Shown: positions 41,415-42,297 of the stretch, in pieces
How the letters are laid out: each line of letters begins with the position of its first letter
How positions within the stretch are numbered: the stretch's first letter is position 1
NCBI GenBank assembly: GCA_029245865.1
Contig: JAQWOM010000016.1
Span: 1-42,297 of the forward strand
From: Planctomycetota bacterium
GTDB lineage: Bacteria > Planctomycetota > B15-G4
Direction of reading: 5' to 3'
Length of the DNA stretch: 42,297 nucleotides
Position numbers and translations under genes: made by a program
The notes under the pieces: model-generated
What the model saw: the letters and a program-made list of their open reading frames with translations, nothing else
Database searches by the model: none
Told to the model about the DNA's origin: nothing

Positions 41415-41747
41415 ATGGCGACCAAGACTGCCAAGAAAACCCGTTCGACGTCCAAAAAGGGAAGTATCACCCCGCTGGGCGATAACATTCTCGTGAAGCG
41501 GCTTGAGGCCGAGTCGGTGACCGCAGGTGGCATCGTGCTTCCCGAGAGCGCCAAAGAGAAGCCCCGCGAGGGCATGGTGATCTCCGTCGGCGAAGGCCGG
41601 GTGACAGAAGATGGGACCCGCACCGCTCCGCAGGTCAGCAAGAACGACCGCGTTATTTTTTCGTCCTACGCCGGCACCGAGGTGTCCTTCGGTGGTGAGG
41701 ACTTCCTGATCGTTCGCGAAGACGAGATTCTCGCCGTCGTCGCCTGA
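41415..41747 (+). CDS. groES: Co-chaperonin GroES
   Basis: A 110-residue co-chaperonin forming the lid on GroEL. The core from residue 19 (ITPLGDNILVKRLEAE) has the mobile loop with TAGGIVLPESAKEKP, which binds GroEL, and the final segments YAGTEVSFGGEDFLIVREDEILAVV. An 18-residue lysine/threonine/serine-rich leader precedes the usual start; the common length is about 95. AGGAG lies before the ATG. groEL follows after 48 bp. I see no CIRCE repeat in the 114-bp leader; a degenerate direct repeat (AGGACTAGGAACC and AGGAACTAGGAG) is near the ribosome site. Confidence 0.96.
   Translation: MATKTAKKTRSTSKKGSITPLGDNILVKRLEAESVTAGGIVLPESAKEKPREGMVISVGEGRVTEDGTRTAPQVSKNDRVIFSSYAGTEVSFGGEDFLIVREDEILAVVA

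Positions 41748-42297
<550 letters not shown>

Overview
The window is ordinary-looking, densely packed bacterial chromosome, GC-rich (about 60% by eye). It carries no rRNA, tRNA, insertion sequence, phage gene or CRISPR array that I can see. Lipobox proteins, signal peptides, a di-heme cytochrome c peroxidase and the mix of housekeeping genes point to a Gram-negative bacterium. A histone-fold protein of the Bdellovibrio/Leptospira type, many large secreted proteins and PdxST-type vitamin B6 synthesis suggest a 'deltaproteobacterial' lineage in the broad sense (Myxococcota, Bdellovibrionota, Binatota or similar). The phylum is inference and is not settled by the sequence.

Layout. 1-2491: the end of a carbamoyltransferase locus (SxtJ-like membrane protein, carbamoyltransferase, DUF5989-type membrane protein). 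2527-7755: a CvpA-like membrane protein, an unusual transketolase-like enzyme, a GNAT acetyltransferase and thioredoxin reductase. 7849-9720: both subunits of exonuclease VII. 9727-14613: a DHH-motif hypothetical protein, a small bacterial histone preceded and followed by structured DNA, a lipoprotein, and a large secreted putative zinc protease with calcium-binding repeats. 14691-20510: hutH and hutU (histidine to imidazolonepropionate) with a 781-residue membrane-anchored Ig-like protein between them. 20731-22994: two coupled SPFH (HflK/HflC-like) proteins. 23006-30759: a methyltransferase, a di-heme peroxidase, a sulfatase-fold lipoprotein with threonine at the nucleophile position, and a membrane-fused M1 aminopeptidase. 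30756-33695: LON-domain protein, nth, pdxT and pdxS, all on the minus strand, several with overlapping ends. 34001-39928: a small zinc-motif protein, then queA, ligA, a hidden selenoprotein and a B12-binding radical SAM enzyme. 39967-42297: thiE, a receiver-domain protein behind a sigma-54 promoter, groES and the start of groEL.

The main discovery is a gene that a standard ORF call misses. At 38097-38345 an 82-residue Rdx/SelW-family selenoprotein is read through an in-frame TGA that gives a CxxU redox motif. It has a strong ribosome binding site and a SECIS-like hairpin 21 nt after the TGA. It sits between ligA and a radical SAM gene, so this organism probably makes selenocysteine. Other items worth a second look are the histone-fold protein, the three-hairpin cluster beside it, the -24/-12 promoter, the GEG-motif transketolase homologue, and the proteins fused to or inserted into otherwise familiar operons.
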